This document shows positions 13,664 to 22,942 of a DNA stretch of 63,502 nucleotides, piece after piece. A program made the translations under genes and the position numbers. The notes beneath the pieces are model-generated. The model saw only the letters and a program-made list of their open reading frames with translations. It was not told the DNA's origin and made no database searches. Positions within the stretch are counted from its first letter, which is position 1, and the number at the start of each line of letters is the position of its first letter. Source of the stretch: Flemingiibacterium sp045636265 (lineage in GTDB: Bacteria; Bacillota; Clostridia; Oscillospirales; CAG-272); NCBI GenBank assembly GCA_045636265.1, contig JAZTXD010000185.1, positions 1 to 63,502 on the forward strand. The letters are read 5' to 3'.

Positions 13664-16333
13664 TCAGATAGGCAAGTGGCCGCTCTGTGAGCCCTCTCCG
13701 GTGTCGGATGACTCTTCGGTATCACTCGGATCGGTCTGCTCTCCACCCTCACCTGTTTCACCGGTATCCGGCGGAAGAGTGGGTTCGGGTTCGGGTTCGG
13801 GTTCGGGTTCAACATGATGCTCATGGCAATAGCTGTTGTAAAGACGCTTGCCCTGCGTATCTGTGTGTCCGGGATATTCTCCCTCGCCGTAAAGTCCGAT
13901 ATAGAACGGCACATCTCCGGTTGTGGGCATTACGGTATCGTCGTATACATCAACATAAGTGTACTGCGCATCTGTAACCGTAACATCAGCCGGGAAGCTT
14001 CGTTTTACATTAAGAAGTCCCACGCTCTTAATATTCTCCTTGGGACAGCCCTCATGAGCAATACCGCCGGTTTTGTAGTCATAGTCCACCATAACGTGCT
14101 TATCGCAATACTCACTTGGCATTGTGTCGTGGGTGAAGTATCCAACCTCGGCTCTGTTGCCTCTCGGGTCCGCGTGACACGCGGATGTCATAAGCATGCC
14201 CGAGTCTTTGCAGTATGTTGCCTTGGTAACTCCGTCGGCAAGCTCGAAGGTCTTAAGCTCCTCTCCGCTTTGGATATACCCCTCATGCAATTTCGCCATA
14301 ATGATATCCCACGCCACAGTACAAGGGCTCCACGAAAGAGTTCCGAGCGACTGAGGAATCTCATATCCAAACCAAACGCCGCCGACATAATACGGTGTAT
14401 ATCCTATAAACCATCGGTCAACGTCATTAGATGTGGTACCGGTTTTTCCGGCACAGTTAACAGTGCTCTTGAGTGTCACAGAAGTTGCTGTACCGCGGTA
14501 AACAACATTCTCAAGCATCTTTGTCATAATCGATGCGGTCTGTTCGGTTATTACAACATAGCTCTCTGCCTCGTTCTCGATAATTACATTTCCTTCGGAG
14601 TCGAGAACCCTAAGCCATGTTCTGGGCTTATTGTACACACCGCCGTTTGCGAATATCTGGTATGCGGCTGTGATCTCAAGATTTGTAACACCGTAGTTCA
14701 TACCGCCAAGAGCAAGCGCCGAGGTATCCTTATCGGTGATACCCGTTCCGCCGGCAAGTGTTGCATACTCAATAAAGCTGTTCATCTGAAGCTTGTTTTT
14801 CACAAAATCAAACGCAGTATCTTTACCGAGCTCTTCAAGTATGCGCACCGCAACGGTGTTGACAGAGCGTGTAACGGCATCGTTTACCGTGGTAAGACCG
14901 CCGTATCTTTCCGGCAGATTCTTCGGCCACGCGATAGCGTTTTCCTGCTCCTCATCCTCCTCGTCATAGTTGAATATTACGGGAGTGTCGTCATAAGTTT
15001 TGCCGTAGTCTATAAACCCGTATTCAAGCGCCGGAGCATATACCGACAGCGGCTTTATAGACGAACCGGGGGAGCGTGTGGTACCGGTTGCCATGTTAAG
15101 CAGCAGATTTGCTTCTTTCACACCGCGCGCTCCGACAAGTCCGAGCACGTCACCGGTATTCGGGTCGATTATAACCGCCGACGACTGCGGCTGTATTGCG
15201 TTATTTGTCTTGGGGAAGTTGGCATCGTTAGTGTAAACTTCTTCAAGAACCGTCTGCACGTTAGGATCCTGAAGTGTTACTATCTGAAGTCCGCCGGTGT
15301 AAATAAGGTTGTATGCCATTTCCTTGGTGTAACCAAGCTTATCGCAAAGCGCCTGCGCCACCTCGATCATAACTTGGTCGGTGTACCAAGAATTCGATGT
15401 GACAGACGCATCCTTTGCTCTGCCCTGATAGTCGAGCACAAGCTCTTTATTGTGTACGCTGTCAAACTCTTCCTGCGTAATATAACCCTGCTCGAGCATC
15501 TGCCTGAGTATAAGGTTGCGGCGTTCTGCATGCTCCTCGGGATTTTGAACGGGGTCAAATTTTGTGGGCGAGTTTGTGATCGATGCTATCGCCGCACATT
15601 CTATGAGCGACAGCTCGGAAACATCCTTGTTAAAATAGGTGTATGCCGCCGCCTGAACGCCGTAGCAGTTCTGCGAGAGATAAATGTTGTTGAGATACAG
15701 CTCAAGTATCTCGGTTTTGTCAAGCTGCTTTTCAAGATTAAACGCGCGCAGTATCTCCTGAATCTTACGCTGCGGGGTGTAATCCTTATCGTCCGTGAGA
15801 TTCTTTATGGTCTGCTGTGTTATAGACGATCCGCCGCCCTGGCTGTTTTTGAACGGGATAAAATAATTGAGCACCGCACCGCCGGTACGCCAGAAGTCAA
15901 CTCCGTTGTGGCTCCAGAAGCGCTTGTCTTCGATTGCCACAAAAGCATCCACAAGGTCCTGCGGTATCTGAGTATACGACACCCACACGCTGTTCTCCGC
16001 GCCGTAGAGCTGTTCGTCCTTTATCTCGACCATCTTACCGATACGGTTTTGTCTGTCGGTATAATCCATATAGTATATCTTGGATGTTTGACTGGAGTTT
16101 ACCTTAAAAATAGCCGGATCAATTGACGGATCTATATAATTTTTAACATATACCGCGAAAACAGTCGCAACTATTATACCGGTTATAAAGCATATGAGGA
16201 TAACCGTCAAAAGTGCGTTCAAAATATATGAAAGTATACGACCGATAACCGTTCCGGCAAGTTTTCCGGAATTGGCAACCTCGCGCCCCCAATTTACTTT
16301 TTGACTGTTGTTTTTTTGTTTCTTACTGTTCAA
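13664..16333 (-). CDS. class A penicillin-binding protein (PBP1A-type)
   Basis: Bifunctional peptidoglycan synthase, 889 residues. There is a cytoplasmic N-terminus and one membrane helix (about 30-62). The glycosyltransferase domain has catalytic Glu135 in EDKRFWSHNG and the GGSSITQQ box (168-175). The transpeptidase domain has SSIK (active Ser424), SVN (490-492) and KTGT (630-633). A Cys-containing region and an acidic Ser/Thr/Pro tail follow, with EPEPEPEPEP encoded by a GGTTCG hexamer run at 13781-13811. The TTG start at 16333 is preferred because AAAGGG lies 9 bases upstream; a TTG at 16354 lacks a ribosome site. A TATAAT at 16405-16410 may be its -10. Confidence 0.93.
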   Translation of the reverse strand: MNSKKQKNNSQKVNWGREVANSGKLAGTVIGRILSYILNALLTVILICFITGIIVATVFAVYVKNYIDPSIDPAIFKVNSSQTSKIYYMDYTDRQNRIGKMVEIKDEQLYGAENSVWVSYTQIPQDLVDAFVAIEDKRFWSHNGVDFWRTGGAVLNYFIPFKNSQGGGSSITQQTIKNLTDDKDYTPQRKIQEILRAFNLEKQLDKTEILELYLNNIYLSQNCYGVQAAAYTYFNKDVSELSLIECAAIASITNSPTKFDPVQNPEEHAERRNLILRQMLEQGYITQEEFDSVHNKELVLDYQGRAKDASVTSNSWYTDQVMIEVAQALCDKLGYTKEMAYNLIYTGGLQIVTLQDPNVQTVLEEVYTNDANFPKTNNAIQPQSSAVIIDPNTGDVLGLVGARGVKEANLLLNMATGTTRSPGSSIKPLSVYAPALEYGFIDYGKTYDDTPVIFNYDEEDEEQENAIAWPKNLPERYGGLTTVNDAVTRSVNTVAVRILEELGKDTAFDFVKNKLQMNSFIEYATLAGGTGITDKDTSALALGGMNYGVTNLEITAAYQIFANGGVYNKPRTWLRVLDSEGNVIIENEAESYVVITEQTASIMTKMLENVVYRGTATSVTLKSTVNCAGKTGTTSNDVDRWFIGYTPYYVGGVWFGYEIPQSLGTLSWSPCTVAWDIIMAKLHEGYIQSGEELKTFELADGVTKATYCKDSGMLMTSACHADPRGNRAEVGYFTHDTMPSEYCDKHVMVDYDYKTGGIAHEGCPKENIKSVGLLNVKRSFPADVTVTDAQYTYVDVYDDTVMPTTGDVPFYIGLYGEGEYPGHTDTQGKRLYNSYCHEHHVEPEPEPEPEPTLPPDTGETGEGGEQTDPSDTEESSDTGEGSQSGHLPI

Positions 16334-16459
16334 TCTTCGATTCCCTTTCCACAAATAAAGCGGTTTATCTTAATTGACGTCACAAAGGTGGTTTTTGTTT
16401 CATAATTATACCGCAATATAATTAAAATTCTGTGAATATATATAACACTTCTTGAAAAT

Positions 16460-17119
16460 TTAAGCTTGTGTTACAGCAGAAACGGCTTTTTGGTGCCTCT
16501 CACATAAATTTCCAAAAACAGATGCAAATACAAATATAAGCACACCTATTGCAATTCCACCAAGATCAAGCTCAAACGCAAAGCGTATCATTTCGGAATC
16601 ACTCACAAACGTTTTCACAAGCAGATAGTTATATACACCTCTGAAGACGCGCACAAACGTGCTGCCAACCATTACTGTAATGGCAATATACTTTATATAG
16701 CGTACGTTTATGAGATCATACTCCTTGCCGCCAAAAACATTTTTGAAAAACTTTGAGAGAAATAAGGCAATCGGAGCAAATATACAAAGCACCGCAGCAA
16801 GCATCATAAGTTCTGCATATATAACCGTTTTGATGTCGCCAAGGCTCACCGTGTCATAAGGCGCATGCATGCGTATTCCGTTACCGATCGTGATGGAATA
16901 GTATTCGTCGCCGTGTACGCTCATAAACGGCGGCAACATCATATTTTCAACAGAAGTGTTAACAAAAAGCATGATAAGCGCAATAATTCCAAGCAGAACA
17001 ATCACCACAATGGAAACATAATACAGCGCTTTGAGTATGGGTGAACATATCTTTGCAAGCTTAAGGATTCTGTTCGGCGCAGCCTGTGTTTCAGTCTTCT
17101 TCTTTGAAAAAATACCCAT
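16460..17119 (-). CDS. four-helix membrane protein, possibly DUF2975-like
   Basis: 219 residues with about four hydrophobic segments (32-52, 103-125, 143-162, 185-205) and an extracytoplasmic loop between the first two. The closing segment VFASVFGNLCERHQKAV recalls DUF2975 proteins, which end in a similar helix plus charged tail, but the match is by eye and weak. GGAGAGG precedes the ATG. It begins 13 bases after the dnaE stop and is therefore probably co-transcribed with dnaE. No function can be given. Confidence 0.6.
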   Translation of the reverse strand: MGIFSKKKTETQAAPNRILKLAKICSPILKALYYVSIVVIVLLGIIALIMLFVNTSVENMMLPPFMSVHGDEYYSITIGNGIRMHAPYDTVSLGDIKTVIYAELMMLAAVLCIFAPIALFLSKFFKNVFGGKEYDLINVRYIKYIAITVMVGSTFVRVFRGVYNYLLVKTFVSDSEMIRFAFELDLGGIAIGVLIFVFASVFGNLCERHQKAVSAVTQA

Positions 17120-17132
17120 TTTTACCTCTCCT

Positions 17133-20100
17133 TTATTTTATAACTACGTTATCGTTTCCAAGCAGCAGACGAAATTCGTTAACAACGAACGGTGTTGCAT
17201 TAAGGCGCACGCCCGTCATTCGCTTATATTCGCCGCTTGATTTGTCATAAAAGATAATCTCCGTCATGCCCTCGCAGAATATATGCGCAAGATTCTGTGC
17301 CTTCCAAAATCCAACATCATCATCCGCGCATTTCTCAACGCGAAGATATATCTTCTGCGGCATTGCCATGGGTGCAGGTGTCGGCGACGGTGTTGCGGCA
17401 CGCGGCACGGCGGCCTGTATCACCGGCGGAGCTGACACACCGCGTACACGGTAAACGTTATCCTCTCCCTTTTGCGGAGGCTCCGGTGTCTGTGCTGTAG
17501 GCTTTACCGGTGGCTGTACGGTTTGCGGAGCCTTCGGCGTATACGCCGTACTTTCCCTTGACTGCTTTGGCATTTGCGACTGCGTGCCGAAGTGCTCGTT
17601 ATCGTCGAGCATGAGCACACTCTGGCAGAGTATCTTCGGCTCCTCGTCATCGCGCACGGAAAGCTGTCCTACAACGCAAAGTGCCGCATCAAGCGCAAAC
17701 ATATGCCCGTCGCTCTCAAACGTTTTCGGGAAGACAAGAACTTCAATCTCACCAAGTCTGTCCTCAAGCACGGCAAATGCCATCTGTGCACCGTTTTTGG
17801 TGGTTTTGAGCTGACGGCGCGTTACGATTCCGCACACGGTGACCGTCTGCTTATCGGCAAATATCTCCTCAGACTGCTCGTCCTCACCAAACGCCGCGAG
17901 AATATTTCCTATATTGGTAGGTTTAATGGCATTGGTGTGACGTGAGTAATCCTCAAGCATATGTCCCGAGAAGTATATTCCCGAGCACTCCTTTTCATGC
18001 CTCAACTTTTCGCGGAACGAGAGCTCCGGTATATCGGGATATTCAAATCTCGCCACTTTAACGGCATCCTCAAATCCCATTGAAAAAAGGTCCATCTGCC
18101 CCGCAACATTTGTGCGGCTTATTTCCTGCTGATGGTCTATAATGCGGTCATAAGACAGAAGAAGCTGGCTTCTGTAAACGCCAAGCCCATCAAACGCACC
18201 GCTTTTTATGAGCGCTTCCACCTGCCGTTTGTTCATGTCCTTGGCATACATGCGCTCGATAAAATCCTCGAAGGTTTTGAACGGCCGCTCTTTTCTCTCC
18301 TCGACTATTCGCTCAATAAATCCGACACCGAGGTTTTTAAGTGCCAGCAGACCGAAACGGATATACCGTCCCTCACCGCTAACAATAGCGCGGTAATCGG
18401 CGGTGGATTCGTTGATATCCGGCGGAAGGATGCTGATTTTGTATCTTGTACATTCCGCCACGTATTCGGCGGTTTTTGTGGCGTTGCCCATAACGGATGT
18501 CATAAGCGCCGCTAAATACTGTGCAGGATAATGGCTCTTTAAATATGCGGTTCTGTAGGAAATAATGGCATATGCCGCCGCGTGGCTCTTGTTGAACGCA
18601 TACGATGCAAAGCCCGACATTTCGTCAAAAAGCTCGTTTGCTACCTCTGTTAAAATGCCGTTTTTCGCCGCGCCCTCAACAAATACGGCGCGTTCTTTTT
18701 CCATTTCCTCGGCTTTTTTCTTTGCCATCATACGGCGAACAAGGTCCGCGCGTCCAAACGTATATCCCGCAACCGAGCGGCACACCTGCATTACCTGCTC
18801 CTGATACACCATGCATCCGTAGGTAACATCAAGGATAGGCGCAAGCAGAGGTGTTTTGTAGGTTATCTTATCTTTATTCTTGCGGTTTTCAATATATTTC
18901 GGTATCGACTCCATAGGTCCCGGGCGGTAAAGCGATATCGCCGCGATTATGTCCTCAATCGAGTCGGGACGAAGCTGGGTTAACATCTGGCGCATACCGC
19001 CGGACTCAAGCTGGAATATGCCGTCGGTGTTGCCCGAGGATATAAGCTCATACGCCGCCCTGTCATCAAGCGGCAGTGCCTCTACCGAGAAATCAGGCTC
19101 ACGCTCGCGTATCTGACGCTCGGTGTCGGAAATTATGGTCAGATACCGAAGCGCCAGAAAATCGAACTTGAGAAGTCCGAGCTTTGCCACGGTATCCATA
19201 TCAAACTGCGTTACGGGAACATCCCCGTTGACTGACAGCGGCACATACTCATGCACCGGTCGGTCGGTTATAACAACTCCCGCGGCATGTGTTGACGAGT
19301 GGCGCGGCATTCCCTCAAGCGCCATCGCGGTGTCAATAAGCCGCTTCACCTCGGGCGAATCCTCGTACATATGACGAAGCTCACGGCTTGATTTGAGCGC
19401 CGTGTCAAGTGTCATATCCATAGCCTGCGGTATAAGCTTTGCCACAGTGTCCGTGTCAGCATACGACATGCCGAGCGCACGTCCAACGTCGCGGACAGCC
19501 GCCCTCGCCGCCATTGTACCGAACGTGACTATCTGCGCCACATGGTCGTCGCCGTATTTACGGCGAACGTAGTCGATAACCTCGTCGCGCCGATTGTAGC
19601 AGAAGTCTATATCAAAGTCGGGCATGCTTACGCGCTCGGGATTGAGGAATCGCTCAAAGAGCAGCTCAAACACGAGCGGATCAAGATCGGTTATTCCGAG
19701 CAAAAACGCAACAAGGCTTCCCGCGCCCGAGCCTCGTCCGGGACCTACGGGTATACCGTTTTTCTTGGCGTAGCCCACGAAATCCGAAACTATCAGAAAA
19801 TAGTCCGCATATCCCATTCGAGTGATAACGTCAAGCTCATACTCTATTCGCTCGGCGTATTCACGCTCGGGATGCTTGTCTGTGTATATTATTCTGCCGT
19901 TTTTCACCTTTGCCGCAAGCCCGTTCATTGCGAGTGCGCGAAGATATTCCGTGGAACTTAAATTGTCGGGCGGCGTGAACGCCGGCAGATATATATTCGA
20001 GAAGTCAAAGTCGAAATTACACTTCTCTGCCACTTTTGCGGTGTTTTCTATGGGACTTCCGAGTGCATCATTATCGAGATATCCGAAAAGCTCGTGCATC

Positions 20101-20846
20101 TCGTCGGTTGTTTTATAGTAAAATTCGTCAGTTTCAAAACCGATCGGACGTCCGTCGGTTATTACGTTATTTGTCTGTATGCACATGAGGATCGCCTGAC
20201 TGTCCGCATCCTCACGGCGCAGATAATGCGCGTCGTTTGTGGCAACCATGGGAATGGAAAGCTCGTGGGAAAGTTTGACGATTCCGAGGTTTACCGATTT
20301 CTGCGCCTCAATACCGTGATCCTGAATCTCGAGATAGTAGTCCTCGCCGAAAATCGACTTCATCTTTGTGGCATGCTCACGCGCCGCATCATAGTCGCCG
20401 TTCATAAGCGCCCGGGGAATATATCCGGCAAGGCATGCCGAGAGCGCCACGAGTCCCTCGCTGTGAGCTTCAAGCAGCTCAAGGTCAATACGCGGCTTTG
20501 AGTAGAATCCCTCAACAAACGCGCTTGTTACCATAGAGATAAGATTTTTGTATCCAACCTCATTTTTGCAAAGCAGTACAAGATGGTAGCTTCCGCCGTC
20601 CTCACCGTGATCGCGGTCGAATCTTGTTCTCTTTGCAAGGTATACCTCGCATCCGATTATCGGCTTTATACCCTCTTTTTTGCAGGCGTTATAAAACGCC
20701 ACGACGCCGTACATAACGCCGTGGTCGGTTATCGCCACAGCCGCGTGTCCGCACTCTTTGGCGCGACGAGGTATCTCGGCAATGCGGCACGCACCGTCGA
20801 GCAGACTGTATTCACTGTGCAAATGAAGGTGAACAAAATCCGACAT
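17133..20846 (-). CDS. dnaE: DNA polymerase III subunit alpha
   Basis: Replicative polymerase of 1237 residues. The PHP domain starts at once (HLHLHSEYSLLDG, 6-18, with TDHGVMYG). The polymerase palm shows GPGRGSGAGSLVAF (368-381) and the catalytic aspartates of PDFDIDF (409-415). A helix-hairpin-helix/OB region follows. Between the OB domain and the C-terminal beta-rich domain there is a Pro/Thr-rich linker of roughly 80 residues (about 1075-1155), longer than usual. GAGGTAGG precedes the ATG. In many Clostridia dnaE lies just after whiA, as here, but 284 bases of repeats separate them, so it may have its own promoter. Confidence 0.96.
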   Translation of the reverse strand: MSDFVHLHLHSEYSLLDGACRIAEIPRRAKECGHAAVAITDHGVMYGVVAFYNACKKEGIKPIIGCEVYLAKRTRFDRDHGEDGGSYHLVLLCKNEVGYKNLISMVTSAFVEGFYSKPRIDLELLEAHSEGLVALSACLAGYIPRALMNGDYDAAREHATKMKSIFGEDYYLEIQDHGIEAQKSVNLGIVKLSHELSIPMVATNDAHYLRREDADSQAILMCIQTNNVITDGRPIGFETDEFYYKTTDEMHELFGYLDNDALGSPIENTAKVAEKCNFDFDFSNIYLPAFTPPDNLSSTEYLRALAMNGLAAKVKNGRIIYTDKHPEREYAERIEYELDVITRMGYADYFLIVSDFVGYAKKNGIPVGPGRGSGAGSLVAFLLGITDLDPLVFELLFERFLNPERVSMPDFDIDFCYNRRDEVIDYVRRKYGDDHVAQIVTFGTMAARAAVRDVGRALGMSYADTDTVAKLIPQAMDMTLDTALKSSRELRHMYEDSPEVKRLIDTAMALEGMPRHSSTHAAGVVITDRPVHEYVPLSVNGDVPVTQFDMDTVAKLGLLKFDFLALRYLTIISDTERQIREREPDFSVEALPLDDRAAYELISSGNTDGIFQLESGGMRQMLTQLRPDSIEDIIAAISLYRPGPMESIPKYIENRKNKDKITYKTPLLAPILDVTYGCMVYQEQVMQVCRSVAGYTFGRADLVRRMMAKKKAEEMEKERAVFVEGAAKNGILTEVANELFDEMSGFASYAFNKSHAAAYAIISYRTAYLKSHYPAQYLAALMTSVMGNATKTAEYVAECTRYKISILPPDINESTADYRAIVSGEGRYIRFGLLALKNLGVGFIERIVEERKERPFKTFEDFIERMYAKDMNKRQVEALIKSGAFDGLGVYRSQLLLSYDRIIDHQQEISRTNVAGQMDLFSMGFEDAVKVARFEYPDIPELSFREKLRHEKECSGIYFSGHMLEDYSRHTNAIKPTNIGNILAAFGEDEQSEEIFADKQTVTVCGIVTRRQLKTTKNGAQMAFAVLEDRLGEIEVLVFPKTFESDGHMFALDAALCVVGQLSVRDDEEPKILCQSVLMLDDNEHFGTQSQMPKQSRESTAYTPKAPQTVQPPVKPTAQTPEPPQKGEDNVYRVRGVSAPPVIQAAVPRAATPSPTPAPMAMPQKIYLRVEKCADDDVGFWKAQNLAHIFCEGMTEIIFYDKSSGEYKRMTGVRLNATPFVVNEFRLLLGNDNVVIK

Positions 20847-20876
20847 TTTTTACCTACCTCTTGGGGGTACGATTTT

Positions 20877-20898
20877 ACGCTTTCTTGAAAGAAAGCGT
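20877..20898. repeat. 22-bp palindrome upstream of dnaE
   Basis: ACGCTTTCTT and AAGAAAGCGT form a perfect inverted repeat around GA, about 30 bases before dnaE. It may belong to the dispersed repeat next to it or act as a dnaE leader hairpin. Confidence 0.5.
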
Positions 20899-20952
20899 GG
20901 CAAAGAACTTTATAAACGCATCCGCTAAAGATGCCTCGCATAAACGGTGGGC

Positions 20953-21127
20953 GGCTTGTAGGGACAGGCAGAATTGCGCATAGCGCAATTCTTTCCGACT
21001 GTCCGTCTAACCCTCATCAGTCGCCTAACGGCGACAGCTTCTCCCAGGAGAAGCCTTTATGTAAGAATAGAGCCACAATTGCCCTCCCTTGGGGGAGGGT
21101 GGTGGCGAAGCCACCGGGTGAGGGTTG
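20953..21127. repeat. intergenic palindromic repeat array, copy C
   Basis: Between whiA and dnaE are four consecutive hairpins. GTAGGGACAGGC...GACTGTCCG encloses AGAATTGCGC/GCGCAATTCT. AGTCGCC/GGCGACAG is followed by GCTTCTCC/GGAGAAGC, then CCCTCCC/GGGAGGG and GGTGGC/GCCACC. The first unit matches copy A (3197-3270). The CCCTCATCAGTCGCC unit at 21011 matches, inverted, the core of copy B (6537-6595). Confidence 0.7.
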
Positions 21128-21130
21128 CTC

Positions 21131-22045
21131 TCACGCCTTCCATTCAAGTATCTTTTTAAGTCTGTGATTAACGCCCGATTTGGTTATCGGGGGATTATGA
21201 AGCTCCGCAAGGCGCAGAAGGCTTGCTTCACTATGCTCAAGGCGTAGATTAGCGGTTATTTTAAGCTCGTCCGGCATGCGCTCAAGCTCACCGCTCTCCT
21301 TAAGCGCACGTATCGCCGCTATCTGCGATGTCGCCGCCTTTGCGGTCTTGCCAATGTTGGCGACCTCGCCGTTTGCGATTCTATTCATGTCCGAACGGAT
21401 GCCGCGCTCGATCTTCTTGTTCATTATCTCAAACGCCGCGTTATTGGCGCCGATATACGCGAGAAAATTTTCAATGCTCTCGCTGTCTTTGTAGTAGAGC
21501 ACCTCTTCGTTTTTGCGGGTCATGCGCTTGGGCTCAAGTCCGTCTTCACCAAGGAACTCATAAAACCTTGAACACAAAGCCTCATCCGTAAAATCAATCT
21601 CGAGATGATAGCCTTTATCGGGATCGGTCAGCGTTCCGGCTGACAGAAACACACCCCTCACAAACGCCGCCCTGCAGCTTGTGCATTTGAGCATTTCGGA
21701 TACAATATCCGACACCGGCATTCCGTCCGCATAACGAAACTGATAAAACAGCCGTGTGAGGTCTTTTTTCTGCACAAGTGTTATTTTAAAGCTTCGCCGC
21801 TCATCGTCGGCACCGCTCTTTTTTTCTGTAACGTATAAATTAGCATCAACTGCGTAAAGCTCAAACAGGCGCTTCGTGCAAAGTCCTGCCAACTCCTCGC
21901 TCAAAGTAACAAGCTTTATGCGCTCGCGTGTAAACACACCGGCACCGTACAGTATACCGTAAAGCTCCGACTTGCGGCAGCAGTCGTGCTTTAAAGCTTG
22001 GGAAAGCTTTACAAGGCTTGCCTTTGTTTGCTTTGCGAAAGACAT
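21131..22045 (-). CDS. whiA: WhiA-type DNA-binding protein
   Basis: 304 residues: an N-terminal LAGLIDADG-homing-endonuclease-like domain without nuclease function, plus a C-terminal helix-turn-helix (ending near LRLAELHNPPITKSGVNHRL). WhiA is linked to sporulation control in actinobacteria and to division and chromosome segregation in Bacillus. The ATG at 22045 (MSFAKQTKASLVK) is chosen, with GGAGGG 5 bases upstream; the frame is open further upstream but would overlap rapZ. In most Firmicutes yvcK lies between rapZ and whiA. Here only 17 bases separate them. It is the last gene of the long operon. Confidence 0.93.
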   Translation of the reverse strand: MSFAKQTKASLVKLSQALKHDCCRKSELYGILYGAGVFTRERIKLVTLSEELAGLCTKRLFELYAVDANLYVTEKKSGADDERRSFKITLVQKKDLTRLFYQFRYADGMPVSDIVSEMLKCTSCRAAFVRGVFLSAGTLTDPDKGYHLEIDFTDEALCSRFYEFLGEDGLEPKRMTRKNEEVLYYKDSESIENFLAYIGANNAAFEIMNKKIERGIRSDMNRIANGEVANIGKTAKAATSQIAAIRALKESGELERMPDELKITANLRLEHSEASLLRLAELHNPPITKSGVNHRLKKILEWKA

Positions 22046-22062
22046 AATGCCCTCCGTAAAAT

Positions 22063-22920
22063 TTATTTTGTAATGTCGCGGTGTATAGTAACCGTCCTCT
22101 GCCCAATCTGGCGCAGATGTTCGGAAAGCTTCTCGCAAATTGCAACCGAACGGTGCTTTCCGCCGGTACAGCCAATTGCGATAATAAGCTGGGTTTTACC
22201 CTCACGCTCATAAAGGGGAATCAGAAAATCCACCATATCATGAAGCTTCTCCACGAATACATTGGTTTCCTCATGGGAAAACACAAAGTCGCGTACCGGT
22301 GCTTCAAGTCCGGTATGCGCCCTCAGGTCCTCACGGTAGTAAGGATTCGGGAAACAGCGCACGTCGAATACAAGGTCCGCTTCACTTGCGGCGCCGTGCT
22401 TGAATCCAAATGACATACAGGTAATGAGAAGTCCCTTTGCGCGGTCTGTGTTTGCAATGCCGAGCATCTTATCCTTAAGCTGCTTCGGGGACAAATTTGT
22501 TGTGTCGATAGTATAATCCGCGCGCTGCATTGCCACGGCGAGTATCTCGCGCTCGTGGCGCAGAGCCTCGGTTATGGTAATATTCTTCGACGTGACAAAC
22601 GGGTGCGTTCTGCGAGTGAACTTATAGCGGCTTATGATAACATCGTCGTCGCAGTCGAGAAATACCGTGCGGCAGTCAGCGCCTTGACGGCGCAGGGCAT
22701 CAAGCTCCGAAAAGAGAGTTTCAAACTCTATCTCGCCGCGTATGTCTATTATAAACGCCACGCGCTCCTGCTTACCCGGTGCCGCGGTGTAAAGCTCGGC
22801 AAACTTCGGTATAAGCTGAGCCGGCATATTATCAATACAGTACCAGCCAAGGTCCTCAAGCGTATTCGCCGCCTGGGATTTTCCGGCACCCGACATTCCT
22901 GTAATAATGAGAAATTCCAT
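22063..22920 (-). CDS. rapZ: RapZ/YvcJ nucleotide-binding protein
   Basis: 285 residues with Walker A GMSGAGKS (8-15) at the N-terminus, FLDCDDDVIISRYKFTRRTHP in the middle, and the C-terminal signature SFGFKHG...DVRCFPNPYY plus AIGCTGGKHRSV. In gamma-proteobacteria RapZ directs decay of the GlmZ small RNA; in Firmicutes YvcJ hydrolyses GTP/ATP and its wider role is less clear. It sits between murB and whiA, in agreement with a cell-wall link. AGGTGAGG precedes the ATG. Confidence 0.95.
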   Translation of the reverse strand: MEFLIITGMSGAGKSQAANTLEDLGWYCIDNMPAQLIPKFAELYTAAPGKQERVAFIIDIRGEIEFETLFSELDALRRQGADCRTVFLDCDDDVIISRYKFTRRTHPFVTSKNITITEALRHEREILAVAMQRADYTIDTTNLSPKQLKDKMLGIANTDRAKGLLITCMSFGFKHGAASEADLVFDVRCFPNPYYREDLRAHTGLEAPVRDFVFSHEETNVFVEKLHDMVDFLIPLYEREGKTQLIIAIGCTGGKHRSVAICEKLSEHLRQIGQRTVTIHRDITK

Positions 22921-22942
22921 TTTACCTCACCTTATAACAAGG

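Noticed and set aside
13781..13811. Hexamer tandem repeat GGTTCG as a possible CRISPR or regulatory repeat
   Set aside because: It is in frame within the PBP gene and encodes an EPEP tail; there are no spacers.
13814..16126. 770-codon open frame on the plus strand opposite the PBP gene
   Set aside because: It lies entirely antisense to a gene with all PBP motifs, has no ribosome site and reads as low-complexity basic/Cys-rich sequence. It arises from the codon bias of the real gene.
22046..22138. Longer WhiA N-terminus starting at 22138
   Set aside because: It would overlap the end of rapZ in another frame, whereas the ATG at 22045 has GGAGGG at ideal spacing and gives the standard N-terminus.
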